From Phytophthora colocasiae (taxonomy: Eukaryota; Oomycota; Peronosporomycetes; Peronosporales; Peronosporaceae): a DNA stretch of 64,000 bases. Positions 44,701 through 55,144 of the stretch are shown here, in pieces (positions within the stretch are counted from its first letter, which is position 1; each line of letters starts with the position of its first letter). The notes under the pieces were generated by a model, which was given only the letters and a program-made list of their open reading frames with translations, did not search any database and was not told the origin of the DNA. The position numbers were made by a program, and so were the translations under genes. Location: NCBI GenBank assembly GCA_018806915.1, contig JAGKQI010000089.1:372001-436000 (forward strand), written 5' to 3'.

Positions 44701-46175
44701 CGATGGCGCAAGAGGACACAGCTCGTCGTCAGGTTCAGCACCTAGAACGGGTTCGAACAGCATTTTCGCTAGCGGGCCAAACGCCAAATCAAGGATCTCG
44801 CGATGGCATACCAGCATGCTCAACTTGCTGCCGAGAAGACTCAAAAGCAAATAGAGCTGCTGAATCGTAAGAGATTGGAACAGCAGCGCCAACTTGACCA
44901 GCTTCGTCTAGCTGTGGAAGTTGCGGAGCATATGATGACAGCTTCGAAAAAGCGACAGTTGAAAAGGTTTGCCGGCTACGGTCAGAAAAAGCCCGCGCCT
45001 TACCGAGGGAGATCACGAGATTATTTTGGAACTAACTGAAACCGAGTCTCAGACAGCAATCGGGAAGCGTGTCGGCTCTTCCCAGAGCACAGGGGCTCGT
45101 CACCTGAATCAATCACCGAGCCGCACGCACAGGAAAACAGACCGCCGGGTCAAATTAACGCTGGAGATGCTGTTTGCAGTTGCGCGTTTTCAATTTGTCT
45201 TCAACACTGCTTCTCTTCAACGTACTTTCGCCTGTATAAATATCACCTACAAAATTAAGGTGCATCCACGAACGATATCTCGGCATCTCAAACGTACAGC
45301 AGGGTTCAGGCTGGGCGATTTTCGCCGTTTTTCCCGTGACCGAAACTCCGAGGGCGCCATTGACGAGCGCTACCTCTATGCTACAGAAATGCCTCAAAAA
45401 TTTGGACAAAACACGTTGTACGAGGCGATAAATTTTGATGAAATGAAGTTGTCTCGCTGTATGAAGCGCAAGGCGTGGTCAATTTGTGGGTGGATTCCAA
45501 CTGTTGCCGATATGCCATACAGCACCAACCCCGAGCACATCACTCTGCTTTATGCTGCGTCGCCGGCTTTTGGAACGCTATACAACGAGATAGTTGAGGG
45601 AATCATCACGGAGGAAATTTGCCTGGACTTAATGAAGGGGATGATGACTAAATACATGGCGCGAAGTTTAGCCAACCGAAAGCGCGCGTTCATCATGGAT
45701 AATGCACCAATCCATCATCGCGATCCCGTCAGAGATTATATGACGGGAAGCGTCGTTGCGGAAAAGATTGGTCTTGAGTTCCTGCTGATATACTCATCAT
45801 TCTTAAACTCAGTAGAAGGAATTTTCGGTCTGCACAAGTCCCGTTTGTGGTGACTCGGATGCCTCAGTTAGGGATGAAAGCAAAACTATATTGAAGCGCA
45901 ATTTAACTTATCAAGTAATGCGTAACACGAATGACGATGTCCGCCAGTACTATTTCCATGTCGAACACTTTCTAAAGTATGCTAAAGATCGCGCTCCGTG
46001 TTCACGCAGCAGTTTTACGAAACAAGCCACAGTGGGTCTGTGCCCGATGATCCCCTATACGATTGAGCACCTGCTTGATAGCTATCTTCCTGACCGCTAC
46101 AATGAGTTCACACCAGAGCACCAAGCCGATGTAGAGCACTCAAACGGTCAAGAGGCTGATGATGACGGAGGCTGA
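44701..46175 (+). pseudogene. Tc1/mariner-like transposase with N-terminal coiled coil
   Basis: ATG 44703 begins MAQEDTARRQVQHLERV. After a shift the sequence continues in the frame of AYQHAQLAAEKTQKQIELLN, a coiled coil. Another shift leads to PRLTEGDHEIILELTETESQ, a helix-turn-helix start. The catalytic core (44969-45853) has YEAINFDEMKLSRCMKRKAW (first Asp), KRAFIMDNAPIHHRDPVRDY (second Asp) and YSSFLNSVEGIFGLHKSRLW (Glu). After a stop at 45851-45853 a C-terminal frame follows (TILKRNLTYQVMRNTNDDV, to 46175). The triad is intact, but two frameshifts and a stop make this copy defective. Terminal repeats were not found. Confidence 0.75.
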
Positions 46176-46263
46176 CGATGACGATGATCGAGAAAATGGT
46201 AGTTAGATACTGCGGTGTATCACACCACATTTGAGTCAGTTCCTTGTACTTTTCTCTTTAAAC

Positions 46264-46721
46264 ATGGCACGCTACAACAAAAGCCGCCGCGAAGATCGCC
46301 TTGACGAGGCTGATGTGATGCAGTCATTGCTGTCGAAGAGGACTAAGACCAGTACTAAGAAAACCTACTCGACGAGAATCACCACATTGATCTCGTGGCT
46401 CAAGGCCCATCGCTCAAACACTTTTGACGAATCTTCAAATGCAATGTGTCTGCCACTCCCAAAGGACGTTATTATGGCGTTCTTCGGTCATTTTGTAGCG
46501 CTGCCGAGGCTAGTGATCAAGATAACATGGCTAACAGCTTTGCCTCAAGTCCACCTTTAGCAGTTTCCACCGTTTGGGGGGTCCGTAGCGCCTTAATTGA
46601 CGTGTATCGCAATCAAAATGTTCTATGGGATTCGAAGATCGATGATACATTGTGCAGCGCATTGGAGGGGTACGAAAAGACTTTCAACGACTCAAAAACG
46701 CGGGCTCATGAAGTTCTATGA
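46264..46721 (+). pseudogene. Crypton-type tyrosine recombinase, N-terminal fragment
   Basis: MARYNKSRREDRLDEADVMQ, then KKTYSTRITTLISWLKAHRS (core-binding helix) and PLPKDVIMAFFGHF; a frameshift near 46495 leads to STVWGVRSALIDVYRNQNVL and LCSALEGYEKTFNDSKTRAH. This is the layout of the DNA-binding half of Crypton recombinases. It ends at 46721 before any catalytic residue. It is a different family from the Crypton at 48-49.8 kb. Confidence 0.6.
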
Positions 46722-46874
46722 GGGATAGCGCAGATGACTCCAACACCGGTGTTGCTGCAGGCAACGCCACTAGTAGGGAAGAGCACCAGTTCTGAATACC
46801 ATATGTCACAGATCGATGACAAAACTATCCATCCCAGCATTTTTGAAGTGGATGCGTTTTGTCCCGAGTATGCA

Positions 46875-46918
46875 TTTGTTTTGTCGTTGGTATGCAAGTA
46901 TTTTGACATTCGACGGTA
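46875..46918. repeat. Dispersed 45-bp repeat, inverted partner of 41698-41743
   Basis: Contains TTTGTCGTTGGTATGCAAGT and ends CGACGGTA, the reverse complement of the copy at 41.7 kb. Confidence 0.6.
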
Positions 46919-47419
46919 GTAACAAGTAGTAAAAGCAATGTTGCAAGTAGAACTAGAGTTAAAAAAAAACTCGACCAACCAAAATTGATGAAAAACTGTG
47001 TTGTGATCTATAGATAATCACAACAGCCGTACATTTTGCCTCCTAGAATTTGTGACATGGTCCATCACACCATAGCGTAACGACTCCGACCGTCAGTGCA
47101 ATTCCGACTTGCATCCGACGCATCAACATCTCGCAAGAATAAAAATTTGTAGAGGTTCAGTAAAAATTTATGATTGGTCTATATGTGTATGTGACAGGAG
47201 TAATTACGAGGTTAAATGAATGGTACACATGCAGTTCAACTGCGCCATTTTGCCCTGCGAGCTCTGTGCTCGATTGACCACCCAGGATGGTGAATTGAGG
47301 GGGTGACACCAAGCATCAGTGTCCCTAAGAGCTTGTCCTGGCCGCGAAGTTACTGAGGCTTGTAAATCCCCGTCGAGCACCCAGATGAGTATCCCTGCGA
47401 TGTTGTTGTACTAACCTCC
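46919..47419. other. No recognisable gene
   Basis: AT-rich, with no frame of note. A short hairpin CACC-CAGGA-TGGTG lies near 47280-47293. It leads into the tRNA-like structure. Confidence 0.4.
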
Positions 47420-47483
47420 ATCGATGTAGCTCAACGGAAGAGCTCCCGAAAGGGAAGGTGGTGGTTCGATTCCACCCATCGAT
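47420..47483 (+). ncRNA. tRNA-like structure lacking an anticodon arm
   Basis: 64 nt. A 7-bp acceptor stem pairs perfectly (ATCGATG with CATCGAT). The D arm is GCTC-AACGGAA-GAGC and the T arm GGTGG-TTCGATT-CCACC. Internal pol III boxes are good: TAGCTCAACGG for A and GGTTCGATTCC for B. Only 16 nt lie between the D and T arms, folding as TCCC-GAAA-GGGA, a 4-bp stem with a GNRA tetraloop, so there is no anticodon loop and it cannot decode. This resembles mascRNA-type tRNA-like RNAs or the head of a tRNA-derived SINE. No T-run terminator follows closely. The pairing is certain from the sequence; expression is not. Confidence 0.6.
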
Positions 47484-47567
47484 ATTCAAGCTCGATTGCC
47501 TGTTGCCGATGTATATTCTAACAGAGATAAAAATTGCAAGCTCCATTACAATGGACGCCGGACTGTG

Positions 47568-47960
47568 TTACAACCGCACCTTGCAGTGACTTGGTGCAGG
47601 ATCTGCGAGGCGGCCGACCGCGAGGCGCTGTTGGTCCTCGCGATGCAGTTGACGAAGCACTTTGAGTACCGCGTTGGACCCCTTTGACGGTATACCTTGT
47701 GCACTCAGGAACGCTGTGATTTCTTGTGATGCTCGCTCTCCAAGCTGACGGACATTGTCTTTATAGGTGGGTGATGATTCGTCGAGCACTTACCCGTCGT
47801 CGATAAACAGCCGCATGAAGGCCACCAGTTGCTTGGAGTCGTACTTCTTGGGCTTGTTCGTGCTCATTCATCCACGCGGAACCGCAGTATACCACGCGAA
47901 CCAGGTGTCCACAAGTGGCGTCGTCTTTGATCGGCGCTGGCGCTTCACTTTCATCTTCGT
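47568..47960 (-). pseudogene. Transposon-associated small protein remnant next to the Crypton
   Basis: Minus-strand frames in order: KVKRQRRSKTTPLVDTWFAW and YTAVPRG then stop; MSTNKPKKYDSKQLVAFMRL and FIDDG then TAA; and in the same frame VLDESSPTYKDNVRQLGERA, QEITAFLSAQGIPSKGSNAV, LKVLRQLHR, ending at 47568. Two in-frame stops break an otherwise continuous sequence. It starts a few bases after the Crypton stop. It resembles a short DNA-binding-like protein repeated in oomycete genomes (from memory); no function can be assigned. Confidence 0.4.
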
Positions 47961-47967
47961 CTCTTGA

Positions 47968-49812
47968 TCACTTCTTTTGATTCTCACATGCCGATGTTTT
48001 ACCAGGCGCGTATGAATTTGTAGACTCTAGCAAGTTGACTCGAGCCTCAAGGTTCCGATTGACCTCGATTAACCGTTCAATTAAGGCACTTTGGTGATCG
48101 AACACAACTTTGGCCTTTGCGTTCCCTCCCATTAGATCATCTGCTGTGGCTTTCGTGTGAGCAGTTGACCTCGCGAGTTGCTGTGACCATGCCAACAAGC
48201 TTGTCTTTGTCACTCCAGACGCTTCGGTACAGCGCTGGATCGTCTTCATCGCGGGAGCGCCTTCATTGATCTTCATCAACGCCAGGTAATGTTGGATGAT
48301 GGTTGCTATCAGCACATCAATCACACCACTGCTCAGGTTGAAGGACTTGTTGGCAAGTCCATGGTTGGCATTGAAGAGTTTGAAGCTAACCGCTCTGATT
48401 TCCTCTTGTGTGACCGAGTCGAAGATACCCAACGACGGAAGAACAGAGGCTTGTCGTGGAGACATCCCGCTCAGAACCTTCGCGACCTGGTGATCTTCTT
48501 TTGGAGTGTTGAAGACGTATGCAAAAGCTTTGTTCGTCGTGGCCAAGTTTCAAGCTCCACGATCAAATATCGTCAGCTCGGACCAAGCGTTCGCATGCTG
48601 TGCACCACCTTTCCGAAATGAGTGAGATGTCAGCACGTCTTCAACTCCAGCTGGACCAGCAACACGATCCAGTAAGCGATTGACGAGAGCGTGGATACCA
48701 GCTACCAGTTTGATGCGTGTGGTGCAGCTTGTTGTTGGAGCCTGCGAGAAACCCGGCGTGCTACTGTCATCAAGCAAGTCCAGAAGCGGAATGGACTCAG
48801 TCAGCTCGACAGGGACGTCCTTCGACTTGACTGGCAAGTGGTTGAGCAGAGCGGCGCACGGAGACTCCTGCACGATCAAGGCCAGTGCCAGTGCAAGCAG
48901 CGGGCAGGTAGCGGGATCTCCATCAGAGAAGAGTGACAGCGCTTGCTCATCGGATGTCTTTACGCGGATGAAGCAAATGAAGAACACTTCGCCAGCTCCG
49001 ATGGAGAGTTGCTGCTTCCGAACGAAAGTTAAATCCGACACACGTCCAAACAGATACCAAAGAAGACATAACAGCGCGGCATCTTGGTAGTCCGATGCAC
49101 AGCTAGCCGTTGAATACAGATAACTTGTCATCTTCTTGAGACTCTCCTTCGTGCACGCAACTGCCTTCTTGACAAAACCACCACTTTCACACTTGATGCA
49201 GTGCTGCTCAAGTGTGCGCCCCAAACTGAGCAGCTGCCGTTTCACAGACCCACCTTGAACAGGATACTCGTCCAGAAGCCAGCACTTCACTTGGCGGAAA
49301 TATTGAGCAGCGGAGTGGCGCGATAGAAGTTGGCCCCTAGCTCCTGCGTGGAAGGCCAAGTACACACCAAACTTATCTATTAGCGTCACGAGAATACTTC
49401 CTGCGCGTCTTGGGTCCATGGCGATGAGAGCCCTGACATCCTCCATGTTAGTGCTCTCAACAGTAAGGAAACGCTCGAAAGCCTTCACCGCTGTCGCGCG
49501 CGCCCGCTTGGTGTTGGCAGGCTTGAGGTCGTTTCGACTCATTGTTCTTGAACTTTCTTTGGCGTTTGTTGTCGGAGATGCAGCAAATAGAGGCGCGTTT
49601 GACCCACAATTATCTAAGTCCATCAGATCAACGTAGTCTGCTCCCCTCCACGCAGTCACGCGCTGTATCTGTGTCTGGCCTGTTTTCTGGTGTGCGTGGA
49701 TGATATCCTGTGTGTTGGCTTTCATTTTGGTATTGAAGCTGGATCTCGTCTGAGCGTGAGAATACTTGACCGAGTGTTGTTGACTGTGTAAGTGAGAGTT
49801 CCGCGTAGGCAT
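47968..49812 (-). pseudogene. Crypton tyrosine recombinase, one nonsense codon from intact
   Basis: A 614-codon frame broken only by TGA at 48550-48552, where the family would have Trp (FDRGA-stop-NLATTNKAFAYVF). The likely start is the internal MSRNDLKPANTKRARATAVK. Catalytic residues of the tyrosine recombinase fold: Arg in LLWYLFGRVSDLTFV, Lys in IRVKTSDEQ, His/Arg in TSHSFRKGGAQHANAW, and Tyr in NKAFAYVFNTPKED. The N-terminal part is the core-binding domain. Cryptons move as circles through recombinase-mediated strand exchange and need no terminal inverted repeats; none were seen. The tail (ALIERLIEVNRNLEARVNLL) is a short coiled coil. Confidence 0.88.
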
Positions 49813-50110
49813 CGCCTGTACGGATCGTGCTAGACTGCTGTGGCGGTAATCGCATGGAATTAGAACTGGCAGGCATACTGTGAGGTGTAGGAGGTATTTA
49901 TCCGCTCTCGAACCTGTTGACTTGCGTAGTTTGCGCTGGTGAGAATAGAGACCGCCTGGCCGATGAGTTTTCTCGATGGCGTTGCCCGCGCGAGATACTG
50001 TTGAGACACCGGCTGGATAGGATTGACATCCCAGCGACAGCAGTGAGTGAGTTGCTGATTATCGCGGTGGTGACTTCGTCCATGCATATTTCTGGAGAGA
50101 GTTCTAGATG

Positions 50111-51922
50111 CTATTGGCGTATCGTTTTCACCGAATTCGGAGCTGCTATCGCTGTCACCGCCACTGAAGCTCGCAATGAGCCATCGTCTCTGTAGTGTAC
50201 TGGACGTGTGGTCATTTTGTTTCCCACGTTCCAATACAGGAACGCCAGCTTTTCCACGCGAGCGGGTTTCAATCTATTTCGACGTTTGCTGTGAATAAAA
50301 GCATGATCACTCCACGAGCGCTTACTAGCAGCTGAAGACGTGGGTATACGGAGCACGCGTGTTGCGAATTCCTTCAAAACGGCAAAGTCAGCGCTTTTGA
50401 GTCTCCACCAGTCGAGTGGTGCTTTACTTGAAGCTTCTGCCCATTTCTCCGGCGACCATCCATCTTCGAGCGTACCAAGCCATCACGGCATCGTAAAAAG
50501 CTTGTTCAGTCATATCATCGTTTAGACCAACCCGGACAGCTAAGGTGACGCATGCATTGACGGCTTTACCCAAGTCATTACCATGGAAATTGTCGGGGGA
50601 CTTTGACGGATCAAGTAAGTACGCTGCAAGTACCGAGTCTCGATTGATAGACTTCCAGAGCTTCTGAATGATTTCTTGGATTTCGGGAAAACCAGTCTCT
50701 TCAATATCGTTCGTTGGCTGTCGAAAGATCCGTTGATGGCTCAACTCGCGGAAATAATGGTAGATCATGGAGAGACAGCAAGTGTCCCTTTCAAGCGCAC
50801 CCATGGCCTTAACAACTGGATCTATCAACCGTCGAGCTTGCGTCCAGAAGGTGCTGTGATCTAGTGTCGCCTTCACACGAATTATATTTTGCTCAGCGGA
50901 TTTGTAGCGCTCAAGCAAGGCATCCATCGCGAAAATTTCCCGGATAACTTCTTCATTTCGAACAATACTGGAGATGCAATTTGTACTAGAGTACCAACGT
51001 GTGGAGATTGGTATCACCAAAGTGCGACGTCGTTGACGCGGCCCCAGCCTCAGCCATTGCACATCCCGAAAACGGTAAAGCAGGGCTGGGCGCTTCCGAA
51101 CAAACTTCGAGATAATTACAGCTTTCTTTAGCACGTCACGAAGATACGGAATGGAAAAAATTTCCTTCAGCACTAAGTTCAAAGTGTGTGCTGCGCAGCC
51201 ATGACTAGCGACCCCAGGTATTTTTTTCCATCAGTATCTCCCAGGACTTGCACATGTTTGCCGCGTTGTCTGTAACAGCGCCACACACCGTCCCTTTTCC
51301 AACGACGCCTTCGACTTCGCACACCACTTTAGCCAATGCATCTGCGACATACTTACCAGTATGTCGATCGTCAACCGTGCGAATAGAATTCCAAAAAATC
51401 GGTCGGATAAATGGTGATACAACCATAAAATTCACGATGCTTGCGCTGTTCGGATCCGACCAGCCATCGTGGACCACTGCAACAAACTTTTGCCCTTCTA
51501 GAACAAGTTTAACGTTTTCCCACTCATCAATGTACGCTTTGCCAAGCAGTACCGTGACGAGCTCTTGTCGCGTTGGGAGAGGCATTCCAAAGCGGTATCG
51601 TGTCAAGATATAGTGGGTTCTCGATAACTCGAAAGAAAAGCCCAGCCGAATAGAAAGCTGCTACAATGGCTTGGTGAAACGCCTCCTTCTCAGCTTTAGA
51701 TACAGGTTTGTGAACTATAGATGGGCTCAAGCATCCAATTCGGTTTGCGGGTTCGGATCCATGGGTCTCTTTGTTCATGAAGCGAAAAGGTCTGAGCCTG
51801 CGCCCCGTCGCACCAATCTCACCACACTGACCGATGACGTGCTTGTGGCAGTGGCGGCTTGGACGCGCTCGGTGAGATCTGCATCCATGAGTAGCTCTCG
51901 AAGAACATAACACTAAATCCAT
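50111..51922 (-). pseudogene. hAT-superfamily transposase, decayed
   Basis: N-terminal frames around 51922-51600 are broken. 51606-51205 has VAVVHDGWSDPNSASIVNFM and GAVTDNAANMCKSWEILM (DUF659-type catalytic core with Asp residues). 51182-50424 has VIPISTRWYSSTNCISSIVR, SVLAAYLLDPSKSPDNFHG and FYDAVMAWYARRWMVAGEMG. 50377-50111 has the dimerisation region FATRVLRIPTSSAASKRSWS and RRNRLKPARVEKLAFLYWN. Three frameshifts separate the pieces. hAT elements move by cut and paste with 8-bp duplications; the ends were not located. Confidence 0.8.
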
Positions 51923-52057
51923 TTGCTGGCTTTGATGGAAAATTCATTGTTCGTTGTTTTTATTGTACTCAACCATGCGGAATCAAATAGAGCTCCCTAC
52001 GAATTGAACGCCCATCAAATACAACCTAGTTGGTTGAAGAGGGCGTATAATAACAAT

Positions 52058-52874
52058 AGGGGGTCTCAGAATTACGAAAGGTCGCGCCGAAATCGCATGT
52101 GATTTCGCCTCAAAACGGCATGCGGTTTGGCGTCCAAATCTCATGCGATTTCGACAAAGAGTCGTCAAAATCGCACGGGGGTCTCAGAATTGAACGCTAT
52201 CCGAGCTGCAGTCCGTAGTATCACAATTGGAAAAACACAAAGCGATCATCCAACGCGTCGTCTACTCACCCCTGCGCGTCGATCGCTCATCTCTGCGTGT
52301 CAACGGCATTGCGGTCTCTGGTATGACATGCTCATCGCCGAGGTCCTTGATCTTCTTGCAGTCGCTATCCTCGAGGAAGAGTTGGACGAGGAACTTGGCG
52401 GTACCTCCCCCTTTGAGAGCTGATCCCTGTCGATTCAAGCGTCGATGAACTCTTCGGTCTATTCTTTTGCGGAGATACTTGTCGACAAAAGCAACGTGCA
52501 GCGCAGCCATGAGTTGGTAGAACAGTATTTATATGTAGTATATTCCTAAGGTTAGAGATGATTTACGTCATGATATGCACGAGAGCGTTACCAGACACGA
52601 TGCGTGCAAATGCTGTTGGCCAATTCGATGCTCTGAAGGTTGGTGTCGCAGTGCTACCTAGTGCTACCTAGCTGGCAGTGGTGCTTGAGCCCTACGAGGC
52701 CAAAATGGCGACTGAGCCGAGTTTGTGTTTGTCGGCTTGCAATCTGTGATTTTCTTCACAAAACCCATGTTGCAAATCAACCGCCTCCGGAGGTTGTCGA
52801 TTTCGTTTTGGCGCGAAATCGCGCCATTTTGGAATGCGATTTAGGCGCGAATTTTCGTAATTCTGATACCCCCT
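52058..52874. mobile_element. MITE-like non-autonomous DNA transposon, 817 bp
   Basis: The left end AGGGGGTCTCAGAATTACGA and the right end (read inward) AGGGGGTATCAGAATTACGA form inverted repeats of about 40 bp, flanked by the 3-bp duplication AAT (52055-52057 and 52875-52877). Subterminal copies of the core ATCGCATG/CGCGCCGAAATCGCA lie inside both ends. The middle (52262-52510, minus) reads KYLRKRIDRRVHRRLNRQGS, possibly a relic of a transposase N-terminus. The 3-bp duplication fits a Harbinger-type mobiliser. Confidence 0.85.
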
Positions 52875-52961
52875 AATAGTACACCGCGTACTATTCTACG
52901 TTAGTTACTACGCGTTGTAAGGAAATTACAATTATGACCACTTCACAAAACGCTGTGGACG

Positions 52962-55064
52962 ATGTGGAACCAGGCGTTGCGGCGCGTTGTGCACGCCGAA
53001 GAGCAGCAACAGGCAGATCGACGACAGCAGCAACTAACACAGGCCTCTTCCACAGTGTCAAGCGCGTCGAATACCGCTGATACGAGCTCTGAAACCCCCG
53101 TAGAAGCTCCGCAATCTGCGTCTGAACGTGGAGATACCACAAATGTATCGGAGGTTAATGGTAACGGAGCACTGGAAGCTGCTAATGAAGCTGCATATGC
53201 CGAAGAAATGGAAGACGACGATGACTACCTGCAGAAGCACTTACTATCGCGACCCACATCGTCCTGGAGCTGCCTCGAAGACACACAACAAGCGAATTGT
53301 CTGGCGCTGAATCCTCCTATGACGCTCATTGCTGTGGGCGAGCGCGATGGCCGCGTGACTATTTGGGACAACACTAGTATCCGTGTGATCACACGAGAGC
53401 TGGACCCCACACTCATAGCTATTGAGTCTCCGGAGGAGAAGGTTGATGGGCTGGATATATCCACTACTAAAACTAATGATGCAGCCAAGAATTCTAAGCC
53501 AGATGCAGATGAATCAGTGGAGAATGATGACGCATCTGCAGAAGAAGAGGAAGATGGTGGATCAGTGGAAGAAAACGAAGCAACAGAGGAGGATGACGAG
53601 GCAGACGCTGAAGAGGACACTACAGTTAATGGCAGTGATGTGACCAAAACGGAGGATGAAGAAGATACCTCAGGAGGCGGAGCTGTGTTGACGCTATCAG
53701 ATCTTAGAGTGGTGAAGACAGCACTAAAGGTGGTCTCCCAGTGTGCGTGGTCCTGCAATTCACGATGGATTTTTGCAGGATGTGAGGAGAAGTCCACGCG
53801 AAGAGCAAGACTCTGTGTATGGGATGTTGAGGCAGCTACGCTCGTGTCGGCATTTCGATTTGACGGTACGATCACCGCCTTGAGCCCACACCCTTGTGAC
53901 CCAAATCTACTTGTTGTAAGCTATTGGAACTCTCCCCCGGTACTGCTAGATGTCGTATCTGGAGAACGTAAGGAGCTCGGAAGTGTTCCACTAGAGAACT
54001 TGGAGGTTGCTCAGCCCACGCCACAGAGCAACTCAAGACATCCTGTTCTTGCCTCCTGTGCAAGATATGGACGTTCTGGAAAGCGGATTTACTGCGCTAC
54101 GTCCAAATCAACGTTGGCTATACTTGATGCTTCGACTTTGCAGTGTCTCGACAGCCTCAAGCTCACCGTGATCATACAGTTTGTGGATCTATGCGTAAAC
54201 TTGCGTGAAACGGCAATGTTGGTAACCAGCTCGAAGGGAATTCATGAGTTTGTTATGGCCTCCGCCATTGAACCTGCAACTCCAGGAGACAGCTCTGTTG
54301 GAGTACCTGCAACTGCGACTGAGGAGTATCCACTAGGTCTGCGCGAGGTGGCACTACATTCAACCGGTGCAGTACGTGCACCCTGGGCTGTTTGCTGCTT
54401 CAGTGGTGGGGAAGAGTTCGTGGTCGGCACGCCAGTAGTGCGTCATCGACACGTAGGTGAAAACGGTTTATTTACGTGGCACCGCGCCTCTGCTCATCGA
54501 CGGACAACAGCTCAGCACAACGTAGGAGTGAAAGATGGCGTGTTAGCGTTGGTTTGGGACCGCATGAGGCAAAGCGTCTTGGCGGTTTCTACAAGCGGAG
54601 CTTTCCACGTGATTGAGGAGCAATTTACGACAACATGGCCAGGAGCAATGTATCCAGCAGGCTTCCGTCTTATCACTGATAACGAGCTACATCTGGACGT
54701 GTTTGACCGCGACGCAGAAGAGCGAAAACTCGAGAGGGAGAAGCTCACCGAAGCTGCGAAGCATGTCCCCGTGGACGTGTTCAGTGTACAGGGACCGTCA
54801 GTGGAATTTCCTAGTGAAGGTGACGATGCTGGTACCTCACTTCCCACAAATGAATTTGAGAAGCCTTGCTACACCCCAGCCATCCCGATTGCGTACTACC
54901 ACAGACGGCATCTCCACCAGCTCCACGGGTCGCCCTACAACGAAGACAAGCACTTTGGTCTCGGTCAAAGCGTTTTTGAGCCGCTTAAAGGCGCTCTGGG
55001 CAAGCAAAAGCCAAGCAATTCGCGAAAGTCCAAGAGCAGCAGCAAGAAACGGCGACGCAGATAG
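52962..55064 (+). CDS. RbBP5/Swd1-like WD40 subunit of a COMPASS H3K4 methyltransferase complex
   Basis: 700 residues, one exon. RbBP5 scaffolds MLL/SET1 complexes that methylate histone H3 Lys4 in the nucleus. After a Gln/Ala-rich head (residues 1-90), WD repeats begin: CLALNPPMTLIAVGERDGRV, VTIWDNTSIRVITREL. An acidic Asp/Glu-rich insert of about 90 residues follows (EEEDGGSVEENEATEEDD). Later repeats: QCAWSCNSRWIFAGCEEKST, RLCVWDVEAATLVSAFRFDG, LSPHPCDPNLLVVSYW, RIYCATSKSTLAILDASTLQ, GVLALVWDRMRQSVLAVSTS. The C-terminus has VFDRDAEERKLEREKLTEAA, NEFEKPCYTPAIPIAYYHRR and a basic Lys/Arg/Ser tail. The acidic insert inside the first blades is unusual. The next in-frame ATG is much later, so 52962 is taken as the start. 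A MITE ends 87 bp upstream. Confidence 0.85.
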   Translation: MWNQALRRVVHAEEQQQADRRQQQLTQASSTVSSASNTADTSSETPVEAPQSASERGDTTNVSEVNGNGALEAANEAAYAEEMEDDDDYLQKHLLSRPTSSWSCLEDTQQANCLALNPPMTLIAVGERDGRVTIWDNTSIRVITRELDPTLIAIESPEEKVDGLDISTTKTNDAAKNSKPDADESVENDDASAEEEEDGGSVEENEATEEDDEADAEEDTTVNGSDVTKTEDEEDTSGGGAVLTLSDLRVVKTALKVVSQCAWSCNSRWIFAGCEEKSTRRARLCVWDVEAATLVSAFRFDGTITALSPHPCDPNLLVVSYWNSPPVLLDVVSGERKELGSVPLENLEVAQPTPQSNSRHPVLASCARYGRSGKRIYCATSKSTLAILDASTLQCLDSLKLTVIIQFVDLCVNLRETAMLVTSSKGIHEFVMASAIEPATPGDSSVGVPATATEEYPLGLREVALHSTGAVRAPWAVCCFSGGEEFVVGTPVVRHRHVGENGLFTWHRASAHRRTTAQHNVGVKDGVLALVWDRMRQSVLAVSTSGAFHVIEEQFTTTWPGAMYPAGFRLITDNELHLDVFDRDAEERKLEREKLTEAAKHVPVDVFSVQGPSVEFPSEGDDAGTSLPTNEFEKPCYTPAIPIAYYHRRHLHQLHGSPYNEDKHFGLGQSVFEPLKGALGKQKPSNSRKSKSSSKKRRRR

Positions 55065-55144
55065 ACGTGATGTACATGCAATTGCACGCGTTTTCGCTGA
55101 GAGCTGGCAGGTAATTCATCAACCGATGTGAAATAACTTGCAAA

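Noticed and set aside
47420..47483. Ordinary functional tRNA
   Set aside because: Only 16 nt between D and T arms, so there is no room for a 7-nt anticodon loop.
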